Positions 1 through 7,534 of a DNA stretch of 33,773 nt are shown here, piece after piece. The position numbers and the translations under genes are program-made. Every line of letters starts with the position of its first letter. Position 1 is the first letter of the stretch. Origin of the DNA: an uncultured Oscillospiraceae bacterium (GTDB taxonomy: Bacteria > Bacillota > Clostridia > Oscillospirales > Ruminococcaceae); assembly GCA_934462925.1 (NCBI GenBank), contig CAKSIT010000020.1, forward strand, positions 1 to 33,773. Reading direction: 5' to 3'. Under the pieces are notes generated by a model. That model saw nothing but the letters and a program-made list of their open reading frames with translations, had not been told where the DNA came from and did no database searches.

Positions 1-101
1 TAAGAGATACACTGGCGTTTACCGAATGTTTGAAACTGTGTCCCGTTTTTGGGGGCGATTATGCGGTGTTGCCTTAAATAAAATTAAAACGGGAGGCACA
101 T

Positions 102-530
102 ATGGAATACTCATTAAAGGAATTTGCGCAGATGTTCGGCACGACCGAGCATACCGTGCGCTATTACACCGATATAGGGCTTTTGCCGTGCAGGCGCGAC
201 GGCGGCAACCGCAGGGTGTTCGACGACGAGTCCGTAAGCTGGATGCAGGGCATAACCTGCCTTAAAAACTGCGGCGCATCTATAAAGGCGATAACCGAAT
301 ACTGCGCGCTTTGCAGGCAGCCCGAAAGCCCCGAGAACCTCGCCGCGCGCTTTCGCATAATACTTGAGCAGCGCGAGCAAAGCTACGCCCGCCTTGAAGA
401 AGCAAAAGCGGCGGTCGAGTACATGGAGAAAAAAGTCAAGCACTACGAGCAGATTCTTTCGGGGGCGCTCCCCGATGACACAAACCCCGCACAATGGGCT
501 AAAAGCAGGGGCGAAAAGCTCGACGCATAA
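102..530 (+). CDS. MerR-family transcriptional regulator
   Basis: This 142-residue protein starts at ATG 102, preceded by a GGGAGG ribosome site at 91-96. The N-terminus has the winged helix-turn-helix of the MerR family: SLKEFAQMFGTTEHTVRYYT (residues 4-23) is the recognition helix region, followed by DIGLLP and a wing containing GGNRRVF. Residues about 85-120 form a predicted coiled coil (REQSYARLEEAKAAVEYMEKK) that would pair two subunits, as in the family. There is no cluster of cysteines placed like the metal sites of MerR/CueR, so the inducer is unknown; a drug or stress ligand is possible. No partner gene is adjacent on the same strand; a hairpin terminator follows at 564. Confidence 0.9.
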   Translation: MEYSLKEFAQMFGTTEHTVRYYTDIGLLPCRRDGGNRRVFDDESVSWMQGITCLKNCGASIKAITEYCALCRQPESPENLAARFRIILEQREQSYARLEEAKAAVEYMEKKVKHYEQILSGALPDDTNPAQWAKSRGEKLDA

Positions 531-563
531 CATTCGCGGCAGTTATTTCACGCGCCCTGCACG

Positions 564-606
564 AAGCCGTCCCCGCATACACGCGACGCGGGGACGGCTT
601 GTTATA
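564..606 (+). terminator. Terminator after the MerR-type gene
   Basis: A 13-bp perfect stem (564-576 with 588-600) around an 11-base loop is followed by the T-rich but interrupted run GTTATATTT. It probably ends the MerR-type transcript. The uridine tract is weak. Confidence 0.65.
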
Positions 607-649
607 TTTCAGCGCTCAGCCGCAAGTATCGGCGGTACGACATAATGCG

Positions 650-689
650 TTATAAAAAACTGAACGCGGCAAATATACTTTGCCGCGTT
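650..689 (-). terminator. Terminator of the chemoreceptor gene
   Basis: On the minus strand an 11-bp stem (AACGCGGCAAA pairing with TTTGCCGCGTT, plus-strand arms 663-673 and 679-689) is followed by CAGTTTTTTATAA. It lies just downstream of the methyl-accepting protein stop codon at 730 and fits a Rho-independent terminator for it. Confidence 0.8.
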
Positions 690-729
690 AGTCTGTTGAA
701 AAAGGCAATTTTACCTGCTTGTGCTTGTG

Positions 730-3105
730 TTAATTCTCCGTCTTAAACCTCTCAACCTTAGCCGCAAGCGATACTGCAAGCTCGGAGAGCTGCTCGCTGG
801 ACTGCGCGGAGCGCTCAGCCGTACCTGTTGTGGAGTGCATACCGTCGTCTATCTTCTTCATGCTTTCCGTGATGAGGGCTGCGGCGCTCTTTTGCTCGTC
901 TGCCGCTTCAACAATGCTGCCCATGTGCTTGGCAACCTTGTTTACGTCCTGTACTATCATGCCGATAGCTTCCTCTGCCCTGCCTGCAATCGCCGTACCC
1001 TGCTTTACGGCGTTTGTAGAATCCGTGATGAGCGCCGCCGTCTGCTTAACGGCGTCCGCCGACATGGAAGCAAGGTTGCCGACCTCCTCGGCTACCACGG
1101 CGAAGCCGCGTCCCGCTTCTCCTGCGCGCGCAGCCTCTATCGCCGCGTTTATCGCAAGAATGTTGGTCTGGAATGCAATGCTGTCTATCGTCTTGATAAC
1201 CGCGCTTATCGCTTCGGACTTCTCGTTGATGTTGTTTATAGCCGCGGAAAGCTCCTTCATAAGCTCGCCTCCGCCGCTTGCGTTGTCTGCCGCTTCCTTG
1301 GTTACCGTAAGCACCTTTGCGGAGATTTCCGCAGTCTTATCCGCGCCGCGCCTGATGTCGTCTATCGTCCGCATGATTCCGTCTACCGCGGCAGCCTCCT
1401 GCGCGGCAGCCTCCGAAAGCGTCTTTGAGCCGTCCGCAACCTGCGCAGAGCCGTCGCGGATACTGTCAACGCTCTCCTTAACGGCGGAGATTGACTCGTT
1501 AAGCGACGCGGTTATGCTGTCAAGCGAAGCGCTTATCGCCGCAAAGTCGCCCTTGTACTCTATTGTAGAGTGCGCCGTAAGGTCGCCGCCTGCAATAGCC
1601 GCAAGCACGTTTTTAATGTCGCTTATGTAGCGGCCGAGTTCGCGTATCGTTTCGGTAAGGGAGTCCGCGAGAATGCGCGTTTCGTCCTTTTGCGCGGGAA
1701 CGTAGAACTCCTCGGATATGTCGCCCTCGGACAGCTTGCGAAGCCTGTCCGCAGACATTATAACAGGGTGCGCTATTCTGTCAGCAAGCTTTGCGCCGAT
1801 TAGCGTAATGCCCACGATTAGCGCAAGCCCTATTCCGAGCGCTATTACAAGGTTTGCAAAAATGTTCTGCTTGATTGAAGTGTAATCAAGGCTTACCGCA
1901 ATGGTCCAGCCGTTGGTAAGCTCAATGGGGCTGTACGAAGCGACATAGCGCGTGCCGCCGCTCGAATACTTTATCGTCCCCGCCTCCTGCGTGAGCATTG
2001 CCGCGGCAAGCTTTTCAAGGCCGCTGTCGCCGCTGTTCACGTAATTTTCGCCGTTCATTACCTGCGCTAAGTCAGAGCCTGCAACGACGTTGCCGTCCAT
2101 GTCAAGCACAACGACCGTGCCGCCAACCATAGAGTCCAGACCCTGCGACATGAACGACGGCTCTACCGCGCCGACAAGCACGCCGTGGAAAAGCACGTTT
2201 TTATAGCGCACCGCCATAAACATTACAAGCTCGTCCTTAAGCGCCTGCACATCGTTGTTTGTGCGCCTTACAAGCGGGGAGGACATGGTGTTTATGCCGT
2301 CAAGCGCGCGCTGAAAGTACTCGCGGTCGGCAATGTTGGTTTCGTTGTAGGTGTCGCCGCTGGAGTCCGCAAGGGTTATGTCCTTGAACATTGTTGAGTT
2401 GCACAGCTCGCTGAGCTTCGACTTACGCGTGCTCAGCTGGTACGACTCGTCGATTACCGTGGTCATGGCGGTATTGCTGCGCACGCCCTCAAGCTCCAGC
2501 GTAAGCGACCTTATCTTGGTTTGCAGCAGCTGTATGTAGGAGGTGGTGAGCGCTTCCGCCTGCGTTTGGTAGGAGCTGCTGTATGACACAATGGTGCTTA
2601 CCACCGTAAGCACCTGCATGGCAAGCACGGCGGCGCATACACTCAGAATGCTTATGCGCAGTATTCTAAGCTTAATAGATGTCTGCCCCTTGGCGCGCAA
2701 CATCTTCGCCGCTTTTTTCGCCTTATCTCTGTGTTCGCGGCGCTTTTTTGCACGCTTTTGCGCGAAGCCCTGCGCCTGCTCGTCCCCAAAAGGCTCGGCG
2801 CTCTCGGTTATCGGCTCGTCCACCTCGGGTTCGGCAGAAAGCTGCTCCTGCTCAAGCTCGCCTGCGGGCAGCTCCTCGGCGTATTCCTCGGCAAGCGCTT
2901 CATCGGGCGTTTCGGCGGTATCCTCGGGGTAAAGCGGAGATTCCGCTTCCTGCGCGCCCGCGAACTCCGCAGCTTCTGCGGGTTCGGCAAGCTCGGCGGG
3001 TTCTGCGCTTTCGGCGGTAATATCCGCGCTCTCGGGTGTATTGTCAGAAGCCTCGGCCGCTGTGATAAGCTCCTCAGCCTCGGGGGTGTTGTTAGTCTTT
3101 TTCAT
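730..3105 (-). CDS. Methyl-accepting chemotaxis protein with long acidic N-terminal tail
   Basis: A 791-residue transmembrane chemoreceptor that would pass ligand signals to CheA/CheW. Residues 1-149 are cytoplasmic and unusual: about 110 residues very rich in Glu, Ala and Pro, then a basic block ([19 protein letters not shown]). A first membrane segment follows at about 150-174, a periplasm-facing sensing region of about 240 residues that resembles a Cache fold, a second membrane segment ([19 protein letters not shown], about residue 420), a HAMP domain, and the signalling domain with the conserved hairpin tip containing [20 protein letters not shown] and [15 protein letters not shown]. No CheR-docking pentapeptide is seen at the C-terminus. 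ATG 3105 has a strong AAAGGAGGGG ribosome site, so the acidic tail is probably translated. Its promoter is at 3185-3213. Confidence 0.95.
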   Translation of the reverse strand: MKKTNNTPEAEELITAAEASDNTPESADITAESAEPAELAEPAEAAEFAGAQEAESPLYPEDTAETPDEALAEEYAEELPAGELEQEQLSAEPEVDEPITESAEPFGDEQAQGFAQKRAKKRREHRDKAKKAAKMLRAKGQTSIKLRILRISILSVCAAVLAMQVLTVVSTIVSYSSSYQTQAEALTTSYIQLLQTKIRSLTLELEGVRSNTAMTTVIDESYQLSTRKSKLSELCNSTMFKDITLADSSGDTYNETNIADREYFQRALDGINTMSSPLVRRTNNDVQALKDELVMFMAVRYKNVLFHGVLVGAVEPSFMSQGLDSMVGGTVVVLDMDGNVVAGSDLAQVMNGENYVNSGDSGLEKLAAAMLTQEAGTIKYSSGGTRYVASYSPIELTNGWTIAVSLDYTSIKQNIFANLVIALGIGLALIVGITLIGAKLADRIAHPVIMSADRLRKLSEGDISEEFYVPAQKDETRILADSLTETIRELGRYISDIKNVLAAIAGGDLTAHSTIEYKGDFAAISASLDSITASLNESISAVKESVDSIRDGSAQVADGSKTLSEAAAQEAAAVDGIMRTIDDIRRGADKTAEISAKVLTVTKEAADNASGGGELMKELSAAINNINEKSEAISAVIKTIDSIAFQTNILAINAAIEAARAGEAGRGFAVVAEEVGNLASMSADAVKQTAALITDSTNAVKQGTAIAGRAEEAIGMIVQDVNKVAKHMGSIVEAADEQKSAAALITESMKKIDDGMHSTTGTAERSAQSSEQLSELAVSLAAKVERFKTEN

Positions 3106-3184
3106 AGGGTCGCCCCTCCTTTATGTCCACGCCGCTTTGGAGTACCGCTGCGGCAGCCTGCGGGGTATTTTCTCTCTGCTATAT

Positions 3185-3213
3185 ATTATATCATCTTCGG
3201 TCGAATTTTTCAA
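3185..3213 (-). promoter_or_regulatory. SigA-type promoter for the chemoreceptor
   Basis: On the minus strand TTGAAA (3208-3213) and TATAAT (3185-3190) are separated by exactly 17 bp. Transcription would begin near 3178 and give a leader of about 70 bases before ATG 3105. It matches the vegetative consensus and not the flagellar SigD type. Confidence 0.75.
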
Positions 3214-3278
3214 GATAAAGCTAATTTTTTGCCGAAATTTGTGCAAGTTGCACAGGATTTGTGGTTATAACTGCCAAT

Positions 3279-3308
3279 AAAAAAGTGGGGGACAACCGTC
3301 CCCCACTT
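3279..3308 (-). terminator. Terminator of cheV
   Basis: On the minus strand a perfect 11-bp stem AAGTGGGGGAC/GTCCCCCACTT with a 4-base loop is followed by a run of T (plus-strand A-run 3279-3284). It sits 12 bases past the CheV stop codon and is a textbook intrinsic terminator. Confidence 0.92.
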
Positions 3309-3320
3309 GAATGGTTAATC

Positions 3321-4214
3321 TCAGATGTACTCGTTAAGATGTGTGATAAGGCTGCCTATCTGCGGCTTTGAGAACTGCGCGTCCGCACCAACGCTCTCGC
3401 CCTTTTTGCGCATCTGCTCGTTAATAAGCGAGGAGAACAGCAGCACGGGAATCCTGTGAAGCACCTCGTCGTCCTTAATGAGCTTTGTAAGGCGGTGACC
3501 GTCCATCTGCGGCATTTCAATGTCGCTTATAAGGCAGGAAACCTGCTCGAGAATATCCCCGCCGAGCGCCTTATGCCCCGATATGTAATCCCACGCGTCC
3601 TTGCCGTTGTCAAAAGAAATGACGTTTCTGTAGCCCGCGTCGTGCAGGGTGTTTACGATAAGCGTGTTAAGGAACGGCGAGTCCTCCGCGATTACGATAT
3701 GCTTTGCAGCCTTGCTTTCGTCCGCGGCGGAAACGCCCGTCGGGTCAAGCACGGCGGTCTTGTTTATGTCGGAAACTATCTTCTCAAAGTCGAGGATGAG
3801 AATAATTCTATCCTTAAACTTAGCGATACCCGTAGCGATATTGTTCACGCCGTCGCCCGAAATGCGCGGGGGCTTTTCAATGTCCTCCCACGAGATGCGC
3901 TGAATGCCCTTGACCGAGGACACATGGAATCCCACGTCCATCTGGTTAAAGTGGCAGATGATAAGCAGGTCGTGTTCGGGGTCGCCGCTGTCCTTATGAA
4001 GCACCTTGTGCAGGTCTATAACGGAAATGACCTTGTCGCGCGGGGTGAATACACCCTCAAACTCAGGCGGCGAGTCGGGTACGGGAATCATCGGCTGATA
4101 GTGCATTATTTCAATTACCTTAGCGATATTTATGCCGAAGCTCTGCTCTCCGACAACGAACTCAAGCACCTCAAGCTCGTTAGTTCCGCTTTCGAGAAGG
4201 ATATTGTTTTCCAT
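3321..4214 (-). CDS. cheV: Chemotaxis coupling protein CheV (CheW domain plus receiver)
   Basis: A 297-residue soluble adaptor that couples chemoreceptors to CheA and adapts the response through phosphorylation. Residues about 10-155 form a CheW-like domain (EVLEFVVGEQSFGINIAKV at its start, GVFTPRDKVISVIDLHK in the middle). Residues about 170-297 form a response-receiver domain with the acidic pair E177/D178, the phosphorylation site D231 in SDIEMPQMDG, and the conserved lysine in FSKPQ near the end. All key receiver residues are present, so it should be phosphorylatable. The length is typical for CheV. It has its own promoter (4280-4308) and terminator, and it lies next to a chemoreceptor gene. 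Confidence 0.95.
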   Translation of the reverse strand: MENNILLESGTNELEVLEFVVGEQSFGINIAKVIEIMHYQPMIPVPDSPPEFEGVFTPRDKVISVIDLHKVLHKDSGDPEHDLLIICHFNQMDVGFHVSSVKGIQRISWEDIEKPPRISGDGVNNIATGIAKFKDRIILILDFEKIVSDINKTAVLDPTGVSAADESKAAKHIVIAEDSPFLNTLIVNTLHDAGYRNVISFDNGKDAWDYISGHKALGGDILEQVSCLISDIEMPQMDGHRLTKLIKDDEVLHRIPVLLFSSLINEQMRKKGESVGADAQFSKPQIGSLITHLNEYI

Positions 4215-4279
4215 ATTAAAAACCCCTTTTCGTTTTTGGTGAAGGTAACGCGCCGTCGCGCTGTGTTACCATATGTTAC

Positions 4280-4308
4280 ATTATACAACATCTTTCAGAA
4301 AAAATCAA
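4280..4308 (-). promoter_or_regulatory. SigA-type promoter for cheV
   Basis: On the minus strand TTGATT (4303-4308) and a perfect TATAAT (4280-4285) are separated by 17 bp, about 65 bases before the CheV start. It is divergent from the promoter of the YjfB-like gene at 4363. Confidence 0.75.
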
Positions 4309-4362
4309 TATGCTTTGTAAGATTTCCCCGAGATTTTTTGATAATTATTACGAACCGCAGGC

Positions 4363-4391
4363 TTGACAAGCGCTTAAATATGTGCTATATT
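4363..4391 (+). promoter_or_regulatory. SigA-type promoter of the YjfB-like gene
   Basis: A perfect TTGACA (4363-4368) is followed after 17 bp by TATATT (4386-4391). The predicted transcript start near 4398 falls inside or at the edge of the AAAGGAGGT ribosome site (4397-4405), so the leader would be only about 15 bases long. Confidence 0.75.
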
Positions 4392-4412
4392 ATAGGAAAG
4401 GAGGTCTTTGCC

Positions 4413-4598
4413 ATGATTGAATCAATTGCCGCGCTGTCTATGGATATGGCTATGCAGAACGTCCAGAGCAGCGTTTCCACAAGTATGCTGAAAAAGAGCA
4501 TTGACTCCACCGAGCAGACGATGGAGGCATTCACAAAAATGCTCGACAGTATTCCCTCGCCCGACGGCAGGGGCAATCTGCTTAACGTGCGCGCTTAA
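4413..4598 (+). CDS. YjfB-like putative motility protein
   Basis: A 61-residue helical protein starting at ATG 4413 behind a near-perfect AAAGGAGGT ribosome site. The pattern of an N-terminal helix rich in Met/Ala, then a segment with SSVSTSMLKKSIDSTEQTM and a C-terminal PDGRGNLLNVRA, resembles the YjfB family, small proteins of flagellated Firmicutes annotated as putative motility proteins; their biochemical role is not established. The closeness to cheV and a chemoreceptor fits. It has its own strong promoter and is followed by hairpins at 4618 and 4650. Confidence 0.75.
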   Translation: MIESIAALSMDMAMQNVQSSVSTSMLKKSIDSTEQTMEAFTKMLDSIPSPDGRGNLLNVRA

Positions 4599-4617
4599 CG
4601 CACGCTCTATAGTCTGT

Positions 4618-4672
4618 AACGGGCGGCATTGCCGCCCGTTAGTCCGTCGAAACCCCCCCATACGGGGGTTTT
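4618..4672 (+). terminator. Two hairpins ending the YjfB-like transcript
   Basis: A 10-bp GC-rich stem (AACGGGCGGC 4618-4627 with 4631-4640, 3-base loop) has no T-run of its own. It is followed by a second stem AACCCCC/GGGGGTT (4651-4670) that ends in TTTT and is the likely termination point. Confidence 0.65.
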
Positions 4673-4746
4673 CCGCCGAAACATCCGCCCTGCGCGCACG
4701 GCTGCGTAAGCGTAGCGTCGCTTACACACTTGTGCGGATATAAGAG

Positions 4747-4797
4747 TTTTTTGCCTCGGCTAGGTCGACGCAGTCACCTTTAGCCCGAGGCAAAAAA
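4747..4797. repeat. Long inverted repeat, likely two-way terminator
   Basis: TTTTTTGCCTCGG (4747-4759) pairs perfectly with CCGAGGCAAAAAA (4785-4797). CTA/TAG next to the stem extends it past a one-base bulge, leaving a loop of about 18 bases. A T/A flank on each side would let it end transcription from either strand. It lies between convergent genes. Confidence 0.6.
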
Positions 4798-4808
4798 AGT
4801 TATTTCAA

Positions 4809-4831
4809 AGCCCGCATACGCGGGCATTTTT
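4809..4831 (+). terminator. Short plus-strand terminator-like hairpin
   Basis: GCCCGC (4810-4815) pairs with GCGGGC (4820-4825) around a 4-base loop and is followed by ATTTTTG. It is a third possible stop signal on the plus strand in the 4600-4911 gap, which has no gene. Confidence 0.5.
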
Positions 4832-4837
4832 GTGCGC

Positions 4838-4867
4838 AAAAACGCGGGAGGGCAATCGCTCTCCCGC
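4838..4867 (-). terminator. Terminator of the phosphoesterase-birA-CYTH operon
   Basis: On the minus strand GCGGGAG (4861-4867) pairs with CTCCCGC (4844-4850) and is followed by GTTTTTG (plus-strand A-run 4838-4842). It lies 45 bases past the CYTH gene stop. Confidence 0.7.
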
Positions 4868-4911
4868 AAACTTTATAAAAGGCGCAGCACGTTTTAACAG
4901 CGGTTTTCGCC

Positions 4912-5472
4912 TTATCTGCGCTTCTCATACTCCGCAAGAAACCTGCGAACCTTGCCCGGGCAAACGTCGCCGCACTCGGGCAGGTCTGCAAGCAGCATAA
5001 GCCGCCGCCGAAGTTCGCGCGCCGCTGCTTCGTCGGTAAATTCAAGCTCCAGCTCATAGTCCGTGCGGGAAAAGTACTCGCTTCTGTCAAGGTCAAGCTC
5101 CACGCCGTCAAAGCGCTTTACGCGGCGGCGCGTTGAAAGCTCGCCTATACGCCCCACCTCGGGCAGGGCTTCCGCGTAGCCGCGCGCAAGCCCGTTCAGA
5201 AGCTCCGCGGAGAGCCGCTGCGGCACGTCGGGCAGCTTCTGTTCAAGCTCCACGCGCGAGAAGCCCGCGTCCCCGTGCGGCAGCTTTATCTGTAACGCCG
5301 CGCCCTCGTCCGTTGTGCGCACGCGGCAGGTGACGTGCCGCTGCGCCAGCTCCAGCGCGGGCGTGTCGTAATAATGGTTGGTCTGCGTTATCACGCTGTC
5401 CCACTCAAACGCCGCGCAGAGCCGCTCGTACTGCTCGCTCGTCAGCATTATCTTGAACTCGTTCTCTATCAT
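4912..5472 (-). CDS. CYTH-domain protein (triphosphate-binding tunnel fold)
   Basis: A 186-residue cytoplasmic protein with the CYTH signature E-x-E-x-K at residues 3-7 (ENEFK), then alternating charged strands including RVRTTDEGAALQIKLP, KRFDGVELDLDRSEY and DYELELEF, and a C-terminal PGKVRRFLAEY. The family binds triphosphate-containing substrates with divalent metal and includes thiamine triphosphatase, inorganic triphosphatase and class IV adenylate cyclase; which one applies cannot be told from sequence alone. It is the last gene of a three-gene minus-strand operon, 12 bases after birA. That neighbourhood does not point to a substrate. Confidence 0.85.
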   Translation of the reverse strand: MIENEFKIMLTSEQYERLCAAFEWDSVITQTNHYYDTPALELAQRHVTCRVRTTDEGAALQIKLPHGDAGFSRVELEQKLPDVPQRLSAELLNGLARGYAEALPEVGRIGELSTRRRVKRFDGVELDLDRSEYFSRTDYELELEFTDEAAARELRRRLMLLADLPECGDVCPGKVRRFLAEYEKRR

Positions 5473-5484
5473 TCCGCACCGTCC

Positions 5485-6210
5485 TTACACATATCCGAGA
5501 AGCCCGCGCACGCTGACCTCTCCCGAATTTACCTCGAACTCGCCGCTCTCGTCGCGGCATATCAGAAAGCCGTTCTCCGCTATTCCCTGCGCGAACGCCC
5601 TGCGCTCGCCGTTTTCCGACACGATGCGAACCTCGCGCCCTAATGTCAGGCAAAGCTCGGAATATTCCCCGCGTATCTCGCTGAAGTCCTTTTTGCAAAG
5701 CTCGCGCAGGCGGCTTACTATGTCGAGCGCAAGCGCGTTCCTGTCGGGCGTTATGCCGGAAAGCTCCTTAACGGAAGCCGCGTGCGGCAGGCCTATCGCG
5801 TCGAAATGCGCGCGCGTCTGCGAAAGATTAACGCCTATGCCGCAAATTATGTCGAACCTGTCACCAAAGCAAAGGCTCTCGCATAGAATACCACAGACCT
5901 TGAAGCCGCCCACGATTATATCGTTGGGCCACTTTATCCCCGTTTCGGGGAAGTCTGCGCAGAGCGCTTTGAGCGCCCTGCACACCGCAACGCCCGCGCA
6001 AAGCGTTACCGCCGCGGGATACGGCGGGCGGCGCAGCAGCACGGAAAGAGGCAGCATTTCCCTGTCGGGCGACCACGAATGCCCCCGCCTGCCCCGCCCT
6101 GCCGTTTGCAGCAGCGCGGTCACGGCGTCGCCGTCGGACAGCTCGCTTAAATGCGCGCGGATATAGCTGTTTGTGGAATCCGTTTCATCAAGGGTTATGA
6201 GCCTGCTCAT
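5485..6210 (-). CDS. birA: Biotin--[acetyl-CoA-carboxylase] ligase, short form without DNA-binding domain
   Basis: A 241-residue enzyme that activates biotin with ATP and attaches it to the biotin carrier domain of acetyl-CoA carboxylase and similar enzymes. The catalytic loop GRGRRG is at residues 38-43 and KWPND at 93-97; GIGVNL follows, then a C-terminal SH3-like domain of about 50 residues. The N-terminal helix-turn-helix of dual-function BirA is absent, so it is a class I ligase that does not repress biotin genes. Its start ATG 6210 overlaps the stop of the upstream phosphoesterase gene by 3 bases (ATGA), implying translational coupling. Confidence 0.95.
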   Translation of the reverse strand: MSRLITLDETDSTNSYIRAHLSELSDGDAVTALLQTAGRGRRGHSWSPDREMLPLSVLLRRPPYPAAVTLCAGVAVCRALKALCADFPETGIKWPNDIIVGGFKVCGILCESLCFGDRFDIICGIGVNLSQTRAHFDAIGLPHAASVKELSGITPDRNALALDIVSRLRELCKKDFSEIRGEYSELCLTLGREVRIVSENGERRAFAQGIAENGFLICRDESGEFEVNSGEVSVRGLLGYV

Positions 6211-6692
6211 TTCTTGTCCGCCTCGATTATCTTCATGCCTATCTCGCCGCTGCTGGTAAGCTCAATCACGCCGTAGGTGGGCGCGTTATGGTTTCGCGGC
6301 GAATCAAGGCTGCCGGGGTTCATTACGAACACGCCGTCTATGTTTTCCGTGCGGTAAAGGTGCGTATGCCCATAAAGCGCAATGCGGCAGTCGTTGAGCT
6401 TCGCCTCCGCGACAAGCCTGTCAAGCCCGCTGTGAACGTCCTGCATATGCCCGTGCGTGCAGAATATTCTGAACCCGCAGGCGTTTACGATGTGAAAGGG
6501 CTTGTGCGTGCCAAAATCGCAGTTTCCCTGTACATATATCATCGCCTTGTCGGGGTGCAGGTTGTGGACGTCGCGCGCCTCGTTCTCGCCGTCGCCTAAG
6601 TGTATAAACAAGTCGGCGTCGAGGTTTTTCTGCACGGTATCCTCAAGCACCGCAAAATTCTTGTGGGTGTCAGCCACGACTACTATCTTCAT
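6207..6692 (-). CDS. YfcE/MJ0936-type metallophosphoesterase
   Basis: A 161-residue calcineurin-like phosphodiesterase with the complete metal-site set: D8 and H10 (ADTH), D34 (HLGDGE), N57 (GNCD), H80 (THGH), H109 and H111 (GHTH), plus NPGS at 125-128. Family members hydrolyse phosphodiester substrates using two metal ions; the natural substrate is not known for most. ATG 6692 is chosen over an in-frame upstream ATG at 6764 because a GGGAAGGGAGA ribosome site lies directly before it and the family normally begins at MKIVVVADTH. It is the first gene of the operon with birA and the CYTH gene. Confidence 0.92.
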   Translation of the reverse strand: MKIVVVADTHKNFAVLEDTVQKNLDADLFIHLGDGENEARDVHNLHPDKAMIYVQGNCDFGTHKPFHIVNACGFRIFCTHGHMQDVHSGLDRLVAEAKLNDCRIALYGHTHLYRTENIDGVFVMNPGSLDSPRNHNAPTYGVIELTSSGEIGMKIIEADKK

Positions 6693-6789
6693 ATTTCTCC
6701 CTTCCCCTGCACCTGTATCGTGCAGACAAACCGCCGCTGTGCGGTAAAGCTCCCTTTTTCGCAAAATCTACCGAATGCACATTTGTATT

Positions 6790-6798
6790 ATTATAGCA
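6790..6798 (-). promoter_or_regulatory. Extended -10 promoter for the phosphoesterase operon
   Basis: The minus strand reads TGCTATAAT, an extended -10 element with perfect TATAAT, about 100 bases before ATG 6692. A TTTTAA at -35 spacing is a poor match, as is usual for extended -10 promoters. Confidence 0.6.
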
Positions 6799-6829
6799 CA
6801 CTTGAATATATATTAAAAGGGGTTTTCTG

Positions 6830-6913
6830 ATGTTTTACGGCAGGTACGGAGGTTATATTCCATATTATTCCTGTGAGATAGCGCGGCGGGCGCTCTCGGG
6901 CGTTCTGCCCTGA
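6830..6913 (+). CDS. 27-residue Tyr-rich small protein or leader peptide
   Basis: An open frame from ATG 6830 to TGA 6911-6913 with AAAAGGGG 7 bases before the start. The peptide MFYGRYGGYIPYYSCEIARR is tyrosine- and glycine-rich at the front and ends ALSGVLP. It begins 26 bases before the next gene, so it may be a real small protein or a translated leader. I do not recognise it. It could be chance, as a 27-codon frame is short. Confidence 0.45.
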   Translation: MFYGRYGGYIPYYSCEIARRALSGVLP

Positions 6914-6939
6914 AAACATTGCACAAGGAGGACAACACC

Positions 6940-7176
6940 ATGAACGAAAGCAAATACGAAGCCCTGTTACAGGCAGCAAGCAAAAAGCTCGGCACAACGC
7001 CCGAAAAGCTGCGAAGCGCCCTCGGCAGCGGCGACCTTGCGGCGCTCTCCGCGAATCTCTCGCGCGAGGACAAGGAGAAGCTGCGCGCCGTCCTTGCAAA
7101 CAAGGCGCTTATGCAGAGGCTCAAAAACGCCTCCGCGCCCGAGGACATCATAAAAATTCTGAACAATAACGGCTGA
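6940..7176 (+). CDS. Unrecognised 78-residue helical protein
   Basis: Starts at ATG 6940 with AAGGAGG 8 bases before it; an in-frame ATG at 6919 lacks a site. The protein is almost entirely predicted helix, highly charged (REDKEKLRAVLANKALMQRL), with no signal peptide or membrane segment, and ends DIIKILNNNG. It starts a run of three tightly spaced genes (28 and 12 bases apart), so the products probably work together. The repeated theme of short Leu/Lys helices is shared with the next protein. No function is assigned. Confidence 0.8.
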   Translation: MNESKYEALLQAASKKLGTTPEKLRSALGSGDLAALSANLSREDKEKLRAVLANKALMQRLKNASAPEDIIKILNNNG

Positions 7177-7204
7177 CGCCGCGCAGGAAAGGGGGACGGC
7201 ACGC

Positions 7205-7522
7205 ATGGACAACATCGAGGATATACTCCGCGCGCTTGCCGACTCCCCCGACGGCGCGGACGGCGGGAACGAGCCGCGCGAGGATACGCAGGGAGAAAAG
7301 CAGGGCGGGCTGTTCGACGGGCTTGACCCCGAAATGCTGCTGGGGCTTATGTCGGCGTTTGACGCGCTGTCCAAAACGGACGACAACGAGCGGTTTTTGA
7401 TGTCGCTAAAGCCGCTTCTGCGCGAGGAAAACCGCGCAAAGGTGGACACGGCGGTAAAGCTGCTGAAGCTGCTTTCGCTGCTGCCCCTGCTAAAGGACAG
7501 CGGTCTGCTTAAGCTGCTTTAA
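7205..7522 (+). CDS. Unrecognised 105-residue protein with leucine-rich C-terminal helices
   Basis: ATG 7205 follows the ribosome site GAAAGGGGG. The first 45 residues are acidic and Gly/Asp-rich and probably disordered; from residue about 40 a helical region (LDPEMLLGLMSAFDALSKTD) leads to VKLLKLLSLLPLLKDSGLLK at the end. That tail is amphipathic or membrane-associating rather than a clear transmembrane segment. It sits between the helical protein at 6940 and the repeat/membrane-tail protein at 7535 and is likely co-transcribed with both. I do not recognise the family. Confidence 0.8.
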   Translation: MDNIEDILRALADSPDGADGGNEPREDTQGEKQGGLFDGLDPEMLLGLMSAFDALSKTDDNERFLMSLKPLLREENRAKVDTAVKLLKLLSLLPLLKDSGLLKLL

Positions 7523-7534
7523 GGAGGCGTTATT

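Noticed and set aside
1..101. Promoter for the MerR-type gene
   Set aside because: TTGAAA at 30 and GATTAT at 57 are 21 bp apart, too far for a normal promoter; nothing else in the leader is convincing.
3456..4598. 380-codon plus-strand frame across cheV and the YjfB-like gene
   Set aside because: Only the last 61 codons, starting at 4413 with a promoter and ribosome site, look real; the rest is antisense to cheV.
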